The notes under the pieces were generated by a model that had not been told where the DNA came from, did no database searches, and worked only from the letters and a program-made list of their open reading frames with translations. A DNA stretch of 64,000 nucleotides from JAGVPT01 sp963827085 (lineage in GTDB: Bacteria > Bacteroidota > Ignavibacteria > UBA10030 > UBA8401), in NCBI GenBank assembly GCA_963827085.1, contig CAWGZY010000003.1, forward strand, positions 434,001-498,000, written 5' to 3'. Both the position numbers and the translations under genes were made by a program. This document shows, one piece after another, positions 46,397-55,811 of the stretch (the first letter of the stretch is position 1; each line of letters opens with the position of its first letter).

Positions 46397-46510
46397 AGTG
46401 TCCTAATTTAGAAAAGGCGTGAAGCTTGCTCACGCAAAGTCGCTAAGCCGCAAAGAGAATGGACATGTTTCCCTTGCGGCTTAGCGTCTTTGTGCGATAT
46501 TTTCAGCACT
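46397..46510. repeat. Inverted element related to the MITE-like repeat
   Basis: Ends AGTGTC and CACT. Arms ACGCAAAGTCGCTAAGCCGC and GCGGCTTAGCGTCTTTGTGCG are inverted copies sharing the CGCTAAG core with the elements at 15260 and 29331. The remaining 46304-46658 gap holds the promoter of the next gene. Confidence 0.6.
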
Positions 46511-46584
46511 CTGTAAAAAGCCCGTTGGACTTTGTTCTCATTAAGACACCACCCCTTCTTCCCTTTCCCCGACGGCATTACAAA

Positions 46585-46613
46585 TTGATTACAACCGAAA
46601 TTAGCGTTATCTT
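46585..46613 (+). promoter_or_regulatory. Promoter of the giant TPR gene
   Basis: TTGATT (46585-46590), 17 bases, TATCTT (46608-46613). The start would be near 46620, about 40 bases before the ATG at 46659. Confidence 0.5.
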
Positions 46614-46658
46614 ATTCCTGTCATTGTTGTTTTTCTTCCATAGCCCAGCTAAATACCG

Positions 46659-49600
46659 ATGCTTGTACGACGTCTGAGCATGATTCTGCTCTTGTTTGGG
46701 GTCGCGTATTGTGCGGCTCAAAACACTAAAGAAAACGCAGATTTCAAGCTCGCCCTGAACTTGTTCAACGATAAGCTGTACGACCTTTCGCTTGAACAAT
46801 TTAAGCAGTTTATTTCAACGTACCCGTCCAGCCCCCAAAGTATGGAATCGAAATTCTATATCGCGCTAGCGGATCGTGCTTTGAAAAAGACGGACGACGC
46901 ACGCGCGGCATTTCAGAATTTCGCTTTGACCTATCCGGAACATCCAAAAGCGCCCGATGCGTGGTGGAATATCGGCGAAATGTACAGCGAAGGGAAAAAA
47001 TTCGCCGACGCTGCTTCGGCGTTCGAGCGCATCAAAGTTTTCCAGCCAAAAAGCAAATTGGCGCCCAAGGCATTGTTGACCGCCAGCGAGTACTTCGAGC
47101 GTGCCGGCGACACTGATAACGCCAAGAGATGTTTGCGTTCACTGATTAGCGATTATCCCGCGGACGAATTTATGACGGCTGCACATCTCCATCTGGGAAC
47201 GCTGTTCGTCAAGGAAAACAACCTCATCGCTGCACGGCAGGAATTGCTTCAAGTCGCCGAGAGCGGGGCCGACAAAGAATTAACAGCAGAAGCCTCGCTG
47301 CAGTTGGCATCCGTGGCCGAGTCTACAGGGAAGCAAGAGGAAGCGGAACACTTGTATCACTCCATTATCGACGAAAAGAAGCCAGAGATATCCGTCAAAA
47401 CTCTCGCTCGAGCAAGACTTCAGCTTGCACGATTTTACTTTTCGTCAGGAAGACAATCGGAGGCGATTGAATATTTTCAAAAACTGAGCGCCGACTCTCT
47501 CAAACTCTCCCAGGAGATACTCCAACAATCGCTGCTGGGACTTGGCAATAGTTATTATTCGATCCGGGAGTTCAAAAAGGGGGCCGATGCGTACGAGCGT
47601 TCTCTTTTTCATCCAGCAGATTCTTCTCTTATTGGTACGGCATTTTTTGGCGCGGGACAGTCATACGACGAGCTGAAAGAATATCGGAAATCGTTCTCCG
47701 CATTTTCAGCCGCGGCGAATAAATCTGTTACTCCATCCGAAAAGCGGTATGCCCTTCTTCGCGCTGCAACGTTGGCAGTTTCGCTGAACAATTTCGAAAC
47801 GGCTGTCCAGTACTACAAAGAATGGCTCGACCGTTTCCCGAACGACGACGAAGCGCCCGACATCCTTTTTCGGATCGGAGACATGCTCCGTCTACACCTC
47901 AACGAGCCGCAAAAAGCAATCGACATCTATACTTCATTCCTTGCACGCTATCCTCAGCATGAAAAATGCGACGACGCGGCCATGGCAATCGGGTTATCGC
48001 ACGAAGCTCTTCAGGAAACCGGAGAGGCAATAAAAACGTACAACAATCTGATCGCTGTCTATCCAGCAAGTCCGTTCGCAGCTGAGGCACAGAAAAGAAA
48101 GAATTTTCTCCAGAATCATGAGTCTCCCGACAAAGAGCAAACAGTGAAACAACTAGCGCTGCTCATCGGCGATCTCATATTAGACAAAGAAAAATCCGAA
48201 CTCGCGATGAGACTGGGAGATATTTATCTCAATGTCATTCAAGATTTCCCGCAGGCGGCGTTGCAATACGAGAAAGCGGAATCCGTCGGCAAGGATTCAT
48301 TGGTACGCGAAGAAGCCGCATTCAAACACACTGTAGCGTTGTACCGGCAAACCGAAGTCGACTCCTCATCTGTCCAGCCATCTATCAACGCGCTTACGGT
48401 GTTCCTGAAGAATTATCCGTCGGGACGGTTCAGCGATGAAGCGGCATTCAACCGATTCCTTCTGCAAACCGAAAAAGGAAATGCCGATACGAAAGCTGGA
48501 TTGGCAGAGCAATTCCTGAAAGATCGGCCCGCCTCGCGGTTCACACCGAAAGTTTTGCTGGCATTGGGCAACGCTCAAAAGGAAAAAGGACGGCTGAATG
48601 AATCGATTGAAACCTACGCGCGGATCGCGAACGGATTCCCCGTTCAGCCGGAAGCCGATGAAGCCTCGGCACAACTCGGTATTCAACTCGCTCACTTAGG
48701 AAGAAGCGATACGGCGTCTATTGTGTTCAGCAATTATCTTCGAGGGTATCCGAAAGGGTTTTTCAGCGCGGATGTGCTGTACGAAAACGGCATGCTTTCA
48801 GCACGCGACAATAAACCATTGATTGCCGCAACATCTTTTGAACAGCTTCGAACGAAATATTTCTACTCGCCGCTTGCCGTCGATTGCATTGGCATACTCG
48901 CGGAAAGCTATCAAAAAACAAATCAATTTGACAAAGCGATCGCATTGTATCGGCTGCAGCTCAACAGACTATCATCCCCGCTGCAAACAAATTCAAAAGG
49001 CAAACTTCAAATCGTCTTCCAGCTCGGAAAAACTTATGATGCTGCACACGACACAGGGGACGCTCGAACAGAGTATCTCGACCTTGTCAACGAAGATGCC
49101 CATTCTGCGGATGCATCGGAAGCGTATGGCCGGCTTGCGGTGTTTGAGAGACAAAACGGCAGAAACGACGCTTCCATTCAGTTCTTTGAAAAGTCTATTG
49201 CCGCCAAGCGTACGGCTGCGAACACCGCAGAACTTGCAACGCTCTATTTTGCCAATAACGATTACCAAAAAGCGATCGACGAATATGAGTCGCTTGTCGT
49301 GTTGAACGATGCGGATTCATCGATGCTCAGGTCGGGGAGGATGAACGTTATTGTTTCCCTCTGCCGTACGGATAAAGACAAGGAGGCTGACCATAAGATT
49401 GCGGAATTTTTGAAATTATACGGCTCCGACAAGAACGCCCTCGCAGAGTTTGAATTTGAAAAAGCGATGGCGCTGTACCGCAACGAAGAGCCGGATCGCG
49501 CGCTCGCAATCTTAAAGGCATTCCCATCGAAGTACGATTCTACTGAAGTCCTTCCCCAGGCATGTTTTTGGGTAGGAAAAATTCTCGAGACAAAAGAATT

Positions 49601-50291
49601 GCCCGACAGCGCCTTGAAGCAGTATGATTTCGTCATGCGGACGTTCCCGCATTCCTCAATCCTCCCGAAAGTGTACCTGGCTCTTGGCAACATTTATTTC
49701 TTCAAAGAAAATTACGACGAAGCAGTGAAATATTACCGGCTCATTGTCGACAAACCTGATCTGTCGCCGGACATTCTCCCCTTCGCGATGAGCAACCTTA
49801 TCGAGACTTATAAAGAACTCGCGTTGTATGACGGCGCTCTCGAGCTGACACGGAGCTTTATCGAAAAGTTTCCGAACGACGAATCGATCCTGGATAAGAA
49901 GGTCGATCTCGGTGTGCTGTATCAGAAGCTCGGGTATTACGATCAGGCAATCGTACAACTCCAGGCGCTGCTTGAGACGACGAACAAAGACTTTGAATCC
50001 GAAATCCGGTACTATCTCGGCGAATCGTACTTCGACAAAGGAGAATACCAGCAGGCCATTCTCGAATTCCTGAAGGTTCCGTACCTCATCACGAAGAAGA
50101 CAAAAATTGATTGGACCCCGAATTCGTATTACATGTCGGCCCAGTCATACGAAAAGATGGGAAAATTCGACCAAGCGCTGAACATGTACCAGCAGATCAT
50201 CGACAAGCCGGGAATCGACCCAGCATTCAAAACAGCCGCTCAAAAAGAAATTAATCGCGTGAAAAGCGCAGTCAAGAAAGAGTCGGATTAG
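46659..50291 (+). CDS. Giant secreted TPR protein (1210 residues)
   Basis: A signal peptide (residues 1-20, LFGVAYCAAQ) is followed by about 25-30 TPR units over the whole length, with the recurring theme YPxSxxAxxAxxxxGxxYxxxxxxxxA. The first unit (FKLALNLFNDKLYDLSLEQF) resembles the first unit of the broken TPR gene at 23071. TPRs of this size are protein scaffolds, and a periplasmic or outer-membrane location is expected. The ATG is at 46659. Unlike its paralogue it is intact and not next to TonB genes. Confidence 0.82.
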   Translation: MLVRRLSMILLLFGVAYCAAQNTKENADFKLALNLFNDKLYDLSLEQFKQFISTYPSSPQSMESKFYIALADRALKKTDDARAAFQNFALTYPEHPKAPDAWWNIGEMYSEGKKFADAASAFERIKVFQPKSKLAPKALLTASEYFERAGDTDNAKRCLRSLISDYPADEFMTAAHLHLGTLFVKENNLIAARQELLQVAESGADKELTAEASLQLASVAESTGKQEEAEHLYHSIIDEKKPEISVKTLARARLQLARFYFSSGRQSEAIEYFQKLSADSLKLSQEILQQSLLGLGNSYYSIREFKKGADAYERSLFHPADSSLIGTAFFGAGQSYDELKEYRKSFSAFSAAANKSVTPSEKRYALLRAATLAVSLNNFETAVQYYKEWLDRFPNDDEAPDILFRIGDMLRLHLNEPQKAIDIYTSFLARYPQHEKCDDAAMAIGLSHEALQETGEAIKTYNNLIAVYPASPFAAEAQKRKNFLQNHESPDKEQTVKQLALLIGDLILDKEKSELAMRLGDIYLNVIQDFPQAALQYEKAESVGKDSLVREEAAFKHTVALYRQTEVDSSSVQPSINALTVFLKNYPSGRFSDEAAFNRFLLQTEKGNADTKAGLAEQFLKDRPASRFTPKVLLALGNAQKEKGRLNESIETYARIANGFPVQPEADEASAQLGIQLAHLGRSDTASIVFSNYLRGYPKGFFSADVLYENGMLSARDNKPLIAATSFEQLRTKYFYSPLAVDCIGILAESYQKTNQFDKAIALYRLQLNRLSSPLQTNSKGKLQIVFQLGKTYDAAHDTGDARTEYLDLVNEDAHSADASEAYGRLAVFERQNGRNDASIQFFEKSIAAKRTAANTAELATLYFANNDYQKAIDEYESLVVLNDADSSMLRSGRMNVIVSLCRTDKDKEADHKIAEFLKLYGSDKNALAEFEFEKAMALYRNEEPDRALAILKAFPSKYDSTEVLPQACFWVGKILETKELPDSALKQYDFVMRTFPHSSILPKVYLALGNIYFFKENYDEAVKYYRLIVDKPDLSPDILPFAMSNLIETYKELALYDGALELTRSFIEKFPNDESILDKKVDLGVLYQKLGYYDQAIVQLQALLETTNKDFESEIRYYLGESYFDKGEYQQAILEFLKVPYLITKKTKIDWTPNSYYMSAQSYEKMGKFDQALNMYQQIIDKPGIDPAFKTAAQKEINRVKSAVKKESD

Positions 50292-50329
50292 CTGAAGAAT
50301 GCAGATCACATCAGCCCGATTCTTATATC

Positions 50330-50452
50330 GCTCCTACGGAGCTTCACAGCGAAGTGAATTATTGAAACTATCAATAGTACGCCCCTGCGGGACTTAGCAT
50401 CTATGAACTTTTTAGGAATTGTGCAGTTAGGAAACTCCGTTAGGGGCGTCAT
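50330..50452. repeat. REP-like palindromic intergenic segment
   Basis: Starts with palindrome GCTCC-TAC-GGAGC (50330-50342). Further on, ACGCCCCT (50379-50386) pairs with AGGGGCGT (50442-50449). It lies between the TPR gene and the gene at 50508; no ORF. Confidence 0.5.
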
Positions 50453-50507
50453 ATGAAAAATTTTGACCTCATGCATAACATCGGGAATTAACACAAACAG
50501 CAGAACT

Positions 50508-51665
50508 ATGTTTGAAAAAGAAACTGAACAACTTATCGCGACAGTCCGCCAGGCAACGATCGGCGAAGCCAAAGCCCTTGGCTTGAGGGAAATTTTCGAA
50601 TCAAACATCCCGACGAACGTGAAGGTCTTTTTCCGCGCTGAAGTCGAATTGATGCTCGATGCGGACATGAAACCGGAGCCGCGATCGTCAAAGTTTAACT
50701 ACAATCTTCCGGAGATTTCGATGCTTCGGGAACAAACCAATGCGCTGCTCATCCATAATTTTGTTTTTTCAAAAGCCGATTTCGAGACAACGCTCGATAA
50801 ATGCGTCCACTTTATGTTGAATTACCTCTGCCGGCCGCAATGGACGTTGACCAGTTTTCTGTTCGAAGAATCTGCGCGGGCTTCAACGCAGCAGATACTG
50901 CTGAAGCTCCGGTATTGCAGAGACTATGCATACTTCCCGGACATCCTCCGGCGCTATATTCAACAACGCGGCGTCGGAGAGATGACGCTCGAAGAGGGAA
51001 AAAACCTTGTCGCACGAATCGACGCCGAGGTTGTGAAAAATCATTCGAGCATTGAGCTTGCCAAGATGACGCTGCCCCTGTACGATTTTGTGGCGTATGC
51101 GCGGTCGCACAATATGAGCGCTACCGCCCGGACAGTTCCGACCCGTGCATTGATGTATTTTTTTGAAGACAAAAAAATCGGAGCGATGCACGAACGGCTG
51201 TCGCGCGAGCGTGAAGTGAACAATGTAAAGGAACTGAGCTACGGCCAGCTTGTCAATCTTCTGGAAAAAGTCAGGACCGGCGACGAGCACGCACATGTCT
51301 TCGATGAGAATGCCGAACCCTTGCCGGCACTTGACGAAGCCACTTTGGAACTGCCGTCAATGCCACTTTCATTGAAGGAAGCAGAAATGACAGTCCTAAA
51401 ACCAGCAGAACCGCCGAAGCCCACCCCTCCTCTTTTTTCGCTTGAGGAGGAACGGATCATCATCAAGCATGTATTCCACCAACATGAAGAGCAATTCCAG
51501 TCTGCGGTAAAAGAAGTGCTGACCGCGGCGACATGGGAAGAAGCCGCGCTTTCGATCGACCATTTCTTCCTGATGAACGACGTTGAAGCGTTTTCCAAAG
51601 AAGCGATTCTTTTTACCAATAGAGTGCAGAACAGGTTTAGTGAAGGAGTAAAAAACAAATCCTAA
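50508..51665 (+). CDS. Conserved-looking cytoplasmic protein of unknown function
   Basis: A 385-residue, mostly alpha-helical protein without signal or membrane segment. The N-terminal 270 residues are rich in charged helices (MFEKETEQLIATVRQ, EAKALGLREIFESNIP, VKVFFRAEVELMLDAD). A proline-rich linker (PPKPTPPL, about 310-320) leads to a short C-terminal helical domain (EERIIIKHVFHQHEEQFQSA) containing a His cluster. I do not recognise a domain. The ATG at 50508 is chosen over a longer in-frame start at 50463. Confidence 0.75.
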   Translation: MFEKETEQLIATVRQATIGEAKALGLREIFESNIPTNVKVFFRAEVELMLDADMKPEPRSSKFNYNLPEISMLREQTNALLIHNFVFSKADFETTLDKCVHFMLNYLCRPQWTLTSFLFEESARASTQQILLKLRYCRDYAYFPDILRRYIQQRGVGEMTLEEGKNLVARIDAEVVKNHSSIELAKMTLPLYDFVAYARSHNMSATARTVPTRALMYFFEDKKIGAMHERLSREREVNNVKELSYGQLVNLLEKVRTGDEHAHVFDENAEPLPALDEATLELPSMPLSLKEAEMTVLKPAEPPKPTPPLFSLEEERIIIKHVFHQHEEQFQSAVKEVLTAATWEEAALSIDHFFLMNDVEAFSKEAILFTNRVQNRFSEGVKNKS

Positions 51666-51696
51666 ATCCGAATTTCTAAATCGTAAAACATATCAA

Positions 51697-52078
51697 ATGG
51701 ATGAACTTCAGGGGAAAAAGAAATACGATTTGGAAGATCGAATATTGGTATTTGCGAAAGAAACCATTCGTTTTGTTAACAAATTATCGAAAACATTACC
51801 TAACATTGAAATCGCAAAACAGTTGATACGATCTTCAGGTTCAGTCGGAGCAAATTACAAATTACATAGAGGCGAACGAATCGCTCGGTAAGAAGGATTT
51901 TGCAATGAGAATAAAGATATGCCGAAAGGAAGCAAAGGAAAGCCGGTATTGGATGCAACTTCTTGATTGCTCTGACGACCTTTCGGACCACCGAAATCAT
52001 CTCATTCAAGAATCTACCGAATTAATAAGAATCTTCGGCGCAATTTTAGAAAAAACAAAACAAGTTTTACCAACTTAG
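51697..52078 (+). pseudogene. Four-helix-bundle IVS-type protein disrupted by a 7-bp tandem duplication
   Basis: Family of '23S rRNA intervening sequence' proteins. The N-terminal part DRILVFAKETIRFVNKLSKT and IAKQLIRSSGSVGANY and the C-terminal part IEANESLGKKDFAMRIKICR, KEAKESRYWMQLL are canonical but lie in two frames. The sequence AAATTAC occurs twice in tandem (51852-51858, 51859-51865). Removing one copy joins NY to IEANE in frame. So the gene is broken, with a stop after LHRGERIAR. Flanked on both sides by low-complexity AATTTCTAAAT-like words. Confidence 0.85.
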
Positions 52079-52130
52079 CAATTCAAATATGTTTAGAATT
52101 TAGACATTCGAACTTTGAATTTGGGCTTTT

Positions 52131-53120
52131 ATGTTTATTGATTCGGCAAAAATTTTTATACGATCCGGCAGCGGAGGCAACGGCATTATTCATTGGCGTC
52201 GCGAGAAGTACGTCCCGAAGGGGGGCCCGGACGGGGGAAACGGCGGCAAGGGAGGCGATGTAATTATCAGGGCAGAGAAGCAGCTCACGACGCTTCTCGA
52301 TTTCCGTTACAAGAGGCGATACATTGCGCAAAATGGAAACCCGGGCGAAGGCTCGAACATGGAGGGCCGGTCGGCCCAGGATATTTTGATAAAAGTCCCC
52401 TGCGGGACGATCGTAAAAAACGCTATGAACGGTGAAATTATCGGGGATTTAGTTGACCACGGTTCCGAAATTGTCGTTGCCAAAGGAGGACGCGGAGGAA
52501 AAGGAAATTCTGAATTCGCTACGTCGACCAACCAGGCACCGCGCATCTGCACTCCGGGCGAAGAGGGAAAAGAATTCAATCTTGACCTGGAGCTGAAACT
52601 GCTCGCAGACGTTGGACTGGTCGGATTTCCAAATGCCGGAAAGTCGACTCTGATCTCTAAAATTTCTGCGGCGAAGCCGAAAATCGCCGATTATCCTTTC
52701 ACGACACTCGTGCCGAACCTGGGGATGGTCTATTTCCAGGAAGGAAAAAGTTTCGTTGTTGCGGATATTCCCGGCCTCATCAAAGGCGCGCACGAAGGCA
52801 AAGGGCTCGGAACCCAATTCCTCCGGCACATCGAACGAACAAAAGTGCTCGTGTATCTGGTTGAGTGCACGAGTCCTGACCCGAAGAAAGATTTCATGAC
52901 ACTGGAGAGCGAACTGAAATCGTTTAACCAAGATTTACCGAAGAAGCCGACGCTCGTGGCGTTTACCAAGCTCGACATTGCCGATGCACCACTTCGAAAA
53001 AGTCTCAAAAAAATAAAGTTCCGCAAGGGAATTTCCGTACATTTTATTTCTGCCGTGACCGGCGAAGAACTCAGCGGCTTAGTCGCAGCGATGTGGAAAG
53101 TGCTGGAGAAAAAGAAGTGA
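52131..53120 (+). CDS. obgE: GTPase Obg/CgtA
   Basis: Ribosome-assembly and stress GTPase. The glycine-rich Obg fold (RSGSGGNGIIHWRREKYVPK, GGPDGGNGGKGGDV, AKGGRGGKGN) is followed by the G domain: GFPNAGKSTL (Walker A), DIPGLIKGAHEGKGLG (switch 2), FTKLD (G4) and SAVTGEE (G5). It has 329 residues and the ATG at 52131. The C-terminal OCT domain is missing, as in several phyla. Confidence 0.96.
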   Translation: MFIDSAKIFIRSGSGGNGIIHWRREKYVPKGGPDGGNGGKGGDVIIRAEKQLTTLLDFRYKRRYIAQNGNPGEGSNMEGRSAQDILIKVPCGTIVKNAMNGEIIGDLVDHGSEIVVAKGGRGGKGNSEFATSTNQAPRICTPGEEGKEFNLDLELKLLADVGLVGFPNAGKSTLISKISAAKPKIADYPFTTLVPNLGMVYFQEGKSFVVADIPGLIKGAHEGKGLGTQFLRHIERTKVLVYLVECTSPDPKKDFMTLESELKSFNQDLPKKPTLVAFTKLDIADAPLRKSLKKIKFRKGISVHFISAVTGEELSGLVAAMWKVLEKKK

Positions 53121-53128
53121 TTATTTTA

Positions 53129-53214
53129 GAAGATGTCGGATATCTTGTCAATTAGCCTTGGCAAGTCTTTCCAATGGCTCCTATTTTTCGGTAAGATGTC
53201 CGACATCTTGCGAC
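53129..53214. repeat. Inverted repeat of the TGTCGGA family after obgE
   Basis: The left arm AGATGTCGGATATCTTG and the right arm AAGATGTCCGACATCTTGC are inverted copies. The core matches 1443-1461 and 13657-13720. Confidence 0.55.
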
Positions 53215-53272
53215 ACTACCGTAAAATGCATCACATTGAAATTCACTCCGTTTCTTTGTAGATTCATCCTCA

Positions 53273-54322
53273 ATGAAACCATCCAAACGCGATTCCGATT
53301 TTACGACGCCGGAACGGCTCGACAATGAGACCGAGTTCGACCATGCGCTCCGTCCGTCGGCCTTCGACGAATTTGTCGGACAGAAAAATATTGTCGACAA
53401 CCTGAAGATTTTCATCGCAGCGGCGAAGCATCGGCATGAATCGCTGGACCATGTGCTCCTCACCGGTCCCCCGGGGCTGGGTAAAACCACTCTTGCGTAC
53501 ATTATCGCCAATGAAATGGCGGCGGATATAAAAATTACGTCCGGGCCGGTCCTCAATAAGCCCGCCGACCTGGCCGGCGTGCTGACGAATCTCCAGGAAG
53601 GCGACGTTCTTTTTATCGACGAAATCCACCGGCTCAATTCTGTTGTAGAGGAATATTTGTACTCGGCGATGGAAGAATTCCGCCTGGACATCATTATTGA
53701 CGCAGGACCGAGCGCCCGGAGCATTCAACTCTCTCTACCGAAATTTACGCTCGTCGGCGCAACAACGCGTGCGGGTCTCCTCACGGCGCCGCTTCGTGCA
53801 CGGTTCGGTGTAACGAACAGACTCGATTATTATTTGCCCGACCAGCTTTCGACTATTATCAAGCGCTCTGCCGACATCCTCAAAATTGAAACCGAAGAAG
53901 GCGGCGTCGCGGAAATTGCCAAGCGGTCACGCGGAACGCCCCGCATCGCCAATCGCCTGCTGAAACGGTGCCGCGATTTCGCGGTGGCCGACAAAAAGCT
54001 CGCTCATTATCATAACGTCGTTACCAAGGAAGTCTCCGAACACTCGCTCCGCGCCCTTGAAGTCGACAACCTTGGCCTCGACGAGATGGATAAGCGCATC
54101 CTTCGGACAATTATCGAAAAATATGACGGCGGTCCTGTAGGGGTCAGCTCGCTTGCTGTCGCCGTCGGCGAGGAACCGGGAACTATTGAAGAAGTGTACG
54201 AGCCGTTCCTGATCCAGGAAGGGTTTATCAAGAGGACACCGCGCGGGAGAGAAGCAACGACGATAGCGTATAAACATTTTGGGATAACGAAGAAAGCTGT
54301 CGGTCAGGAAAACCTGTTCTAG
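53273..54322 (+). CDS. ruvB: Holliday junction branch migration helicase RuvB
   Basis: AAA+ ATPase of 349 residues. Walker A GPPGLGKTTLAYIIA, Walker B FIDEIHRLN, sensor 1 LVGATTRAGLLTAPLRARFG, sensor 2 RGTPRIANRLLKR, and a C-terminal winged-helix domain (EPFLIQEGFIKRTPRGREAT). It drives branch migration with RuvA. The ATG is at 53273. RuvA and RuvC are not in the window. Confidence 0.97.
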   Translation: MKPSKRDSDFTTPERLDNETEFDHALRPSAFDEFVGQKNIVDNLKIFIAAAKHRHESLDHVLLTGPPGLGKTTLAYIIANEMAADIKITSGPVLNKPADLAGVLTNLQEGDVLFIDEIHRLNSVVEEYLYSAMEEFRLDIIIDAGPSARSIQLSLPKFTLVGATTRAGLLTAPLRARFGVTNRLDYYLPDQLSTIIKRSADILKIETEEGGVAEIAKRSRGTPRIANRLLKRCRDFAVADKKLAHYHNVVTKEVSEHSLRALEVDNLGLDEMDKRILRTIIEKYDGGPVGVSSLAVAVGEEPGTIEEVYEPFLIQEGFIKRTPRGREATTIAYKHFGITKKAVGQENLF

Positions 54323-54345
54323 AGAAATATTGCAAATCCTTCTTC

Positions 54346-54430
54346 CTCTGTGAAACTCCGTGAACCTCAGTGTCTCTCTGTGTAAAAAAATATTTCACAG
54401 AGAGACACAGAGTAATCACAAAGTGACACG
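54346..54430. repeat. Inverted repeat CTCTGTGTCTCTCTGTG
   Basis: Arms at 54366-54382 and 54396-54412 match at 16 of 17 positions around a 13-base AT loop. Flanking words CTCCGTGAACC and CACAAAGTGACACGG extend the symmetry. Located right after ruvB. Confidence 0.55.
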
Positions 54431-54493
54431 GGGAAAAAGTAACGATTAAACTTTCGGGCACGTTCTTCGAATTATTTCTAAAAAGGTGGAATC

Positions 54494-55724
54494 ATGCCAC
54501 TTGATAAAAACCTACAGTCCGTTCAGGAAGTCCGGGAGCTTCTGACCAAGGCGAAGGAAGCGCAGCTCGCCTTTCGCACGTATTCCCAGGAACAAGTAGA
54601 CAGAATTGTTCAAGCAATGGCAGATGCGGCTTCGCAAATGCCGACCGTCTCGGACAAATAGCCTGCGAGGAAACCGGCTTTGGCAAACCTGAAGACAAAA
54701 AGCGGAAGAACGAATTTGCTACGCAACGCGTCTATGAATCCATAAAAGATTTAAAAACCGTCGGCATCATTCGCGAAGACAGGGAAAAACAAATCGTCGA
54801 GATCGGCGAACCGATGGGAGTTGTGGCGGCACTGATCCCTTCCACCAATCCGACGTCGACGGTGATGTTTAACGCGATTATTTCGGTGAAAGGACGCAAC
54901 GGATTCGTCGCAAGCCCTCATCCGCGAGCGGAACAGTGCACGTTAGAGGCCGCGCGCATCGTTGCCGAAGCCGCAGAACGAGCGGGAGCGCCGCACGGAT
55001 TGATTGCATGCATGTTGGCACCTTCGATCGAAGGAGCCAACGAATTAATGAAGCACAAACTCACCGCAGTGATCCTCGCTACAGGGAGCAATCCGATGGT
55101 GCGTGCCGCATACAGCTCCGGCAAACCGACGCTCGGTGTGGGCTCAGGAAATGTTCCTGCCTTCATTGAACGCACTGCAAACATAAAAAAGGCCGTCGCA
55201 GATATTGTTTCCGGAAAAATGTTCGAGTGGGGAGTCCTCTGTTCGACCCGACGGGTGCGATCAACCCTGATATTGTCGGCAAATCTCCCCTGTTCATCGC
55301 GCACGAAGCCGGGTTTGAAGTCCCTGCGGACACCTCGTGCTTAATTGCTGAGTTGCCCGACGTCAGACGGGAACATTTGGGAAATCGATCATTTCTGAAA
55401 ATGTTTCCGCAAAGCATCTCATCAACATCAAACGGCTTGCTTTTGAGACAAGGCCGATCAATCAGGATTCAGGAGACAGGAGGCAGGGGACAGGAGGGCG
55501 GAACATGGGAACAGAAAGCAGAGACCCCGGCAATAATTCAAAGTTGGATGGAAGAGATTGAAGAGAGAATTCGGTTGAAAGCCGGAAATCAGCCGGTCCA
55601 CTTCAAGCTGTATGCGGAGCAGAAAGAGTTGAACAAAGAGGCGAGGTACGGAACCGGAATGACGATTGACGAGGTAGAACGCGTAATGAATGAATTCCAG
55701 AAGTTGTTAAAAGTGAAAAATTAA
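54494..55724 (+). pseudogene. Decayed CoA-acylating aldehyde dehydrogenase (EutE/AdhE-N type)
   Basis: Fragments of acetaldehyde dehydrogenase (acetylating) are scattered in several frames. The N-terminus MPLDKNLQSVQEVRELL starts from ATG 54494 with a good AAAGGTGG site. A one-base loss near 54635-54638 shifts to LGQIACEETGFGKPEDKK, through GEPMGVVAALIPSTNPTSTV and GSGNVPAFIERTAN to the catalytic GVLCST. A deletion then joins to FDPTGAINPDIVGKSP. Another joins to GKSIISENVSAKHLINIKR, the conserved C-terminal end, in the original frame. A tail (PAIIQSWMEEIEERIRLKA) follows in another frame behind a GGAGACAGGAGGCAGG tract. It cannot make an active enzyme. Confidence 0.87.
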
Positions 55725-55811
55725 AAGTTAAAAAATAATCTCCTGCACGCCTTTTACCTTTTCACTTTTAACTCTTTACTCCTAACTTTTCACTTTTAAC
55801 TTTTCACTTCT

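Noticed and set aside
54494..55724. Bacterial microcompartment locus
   Set aside because: Only the decayed aldehyde dehydrogenase is present; no shell-protein (BMC or BMV) genes are in the window.
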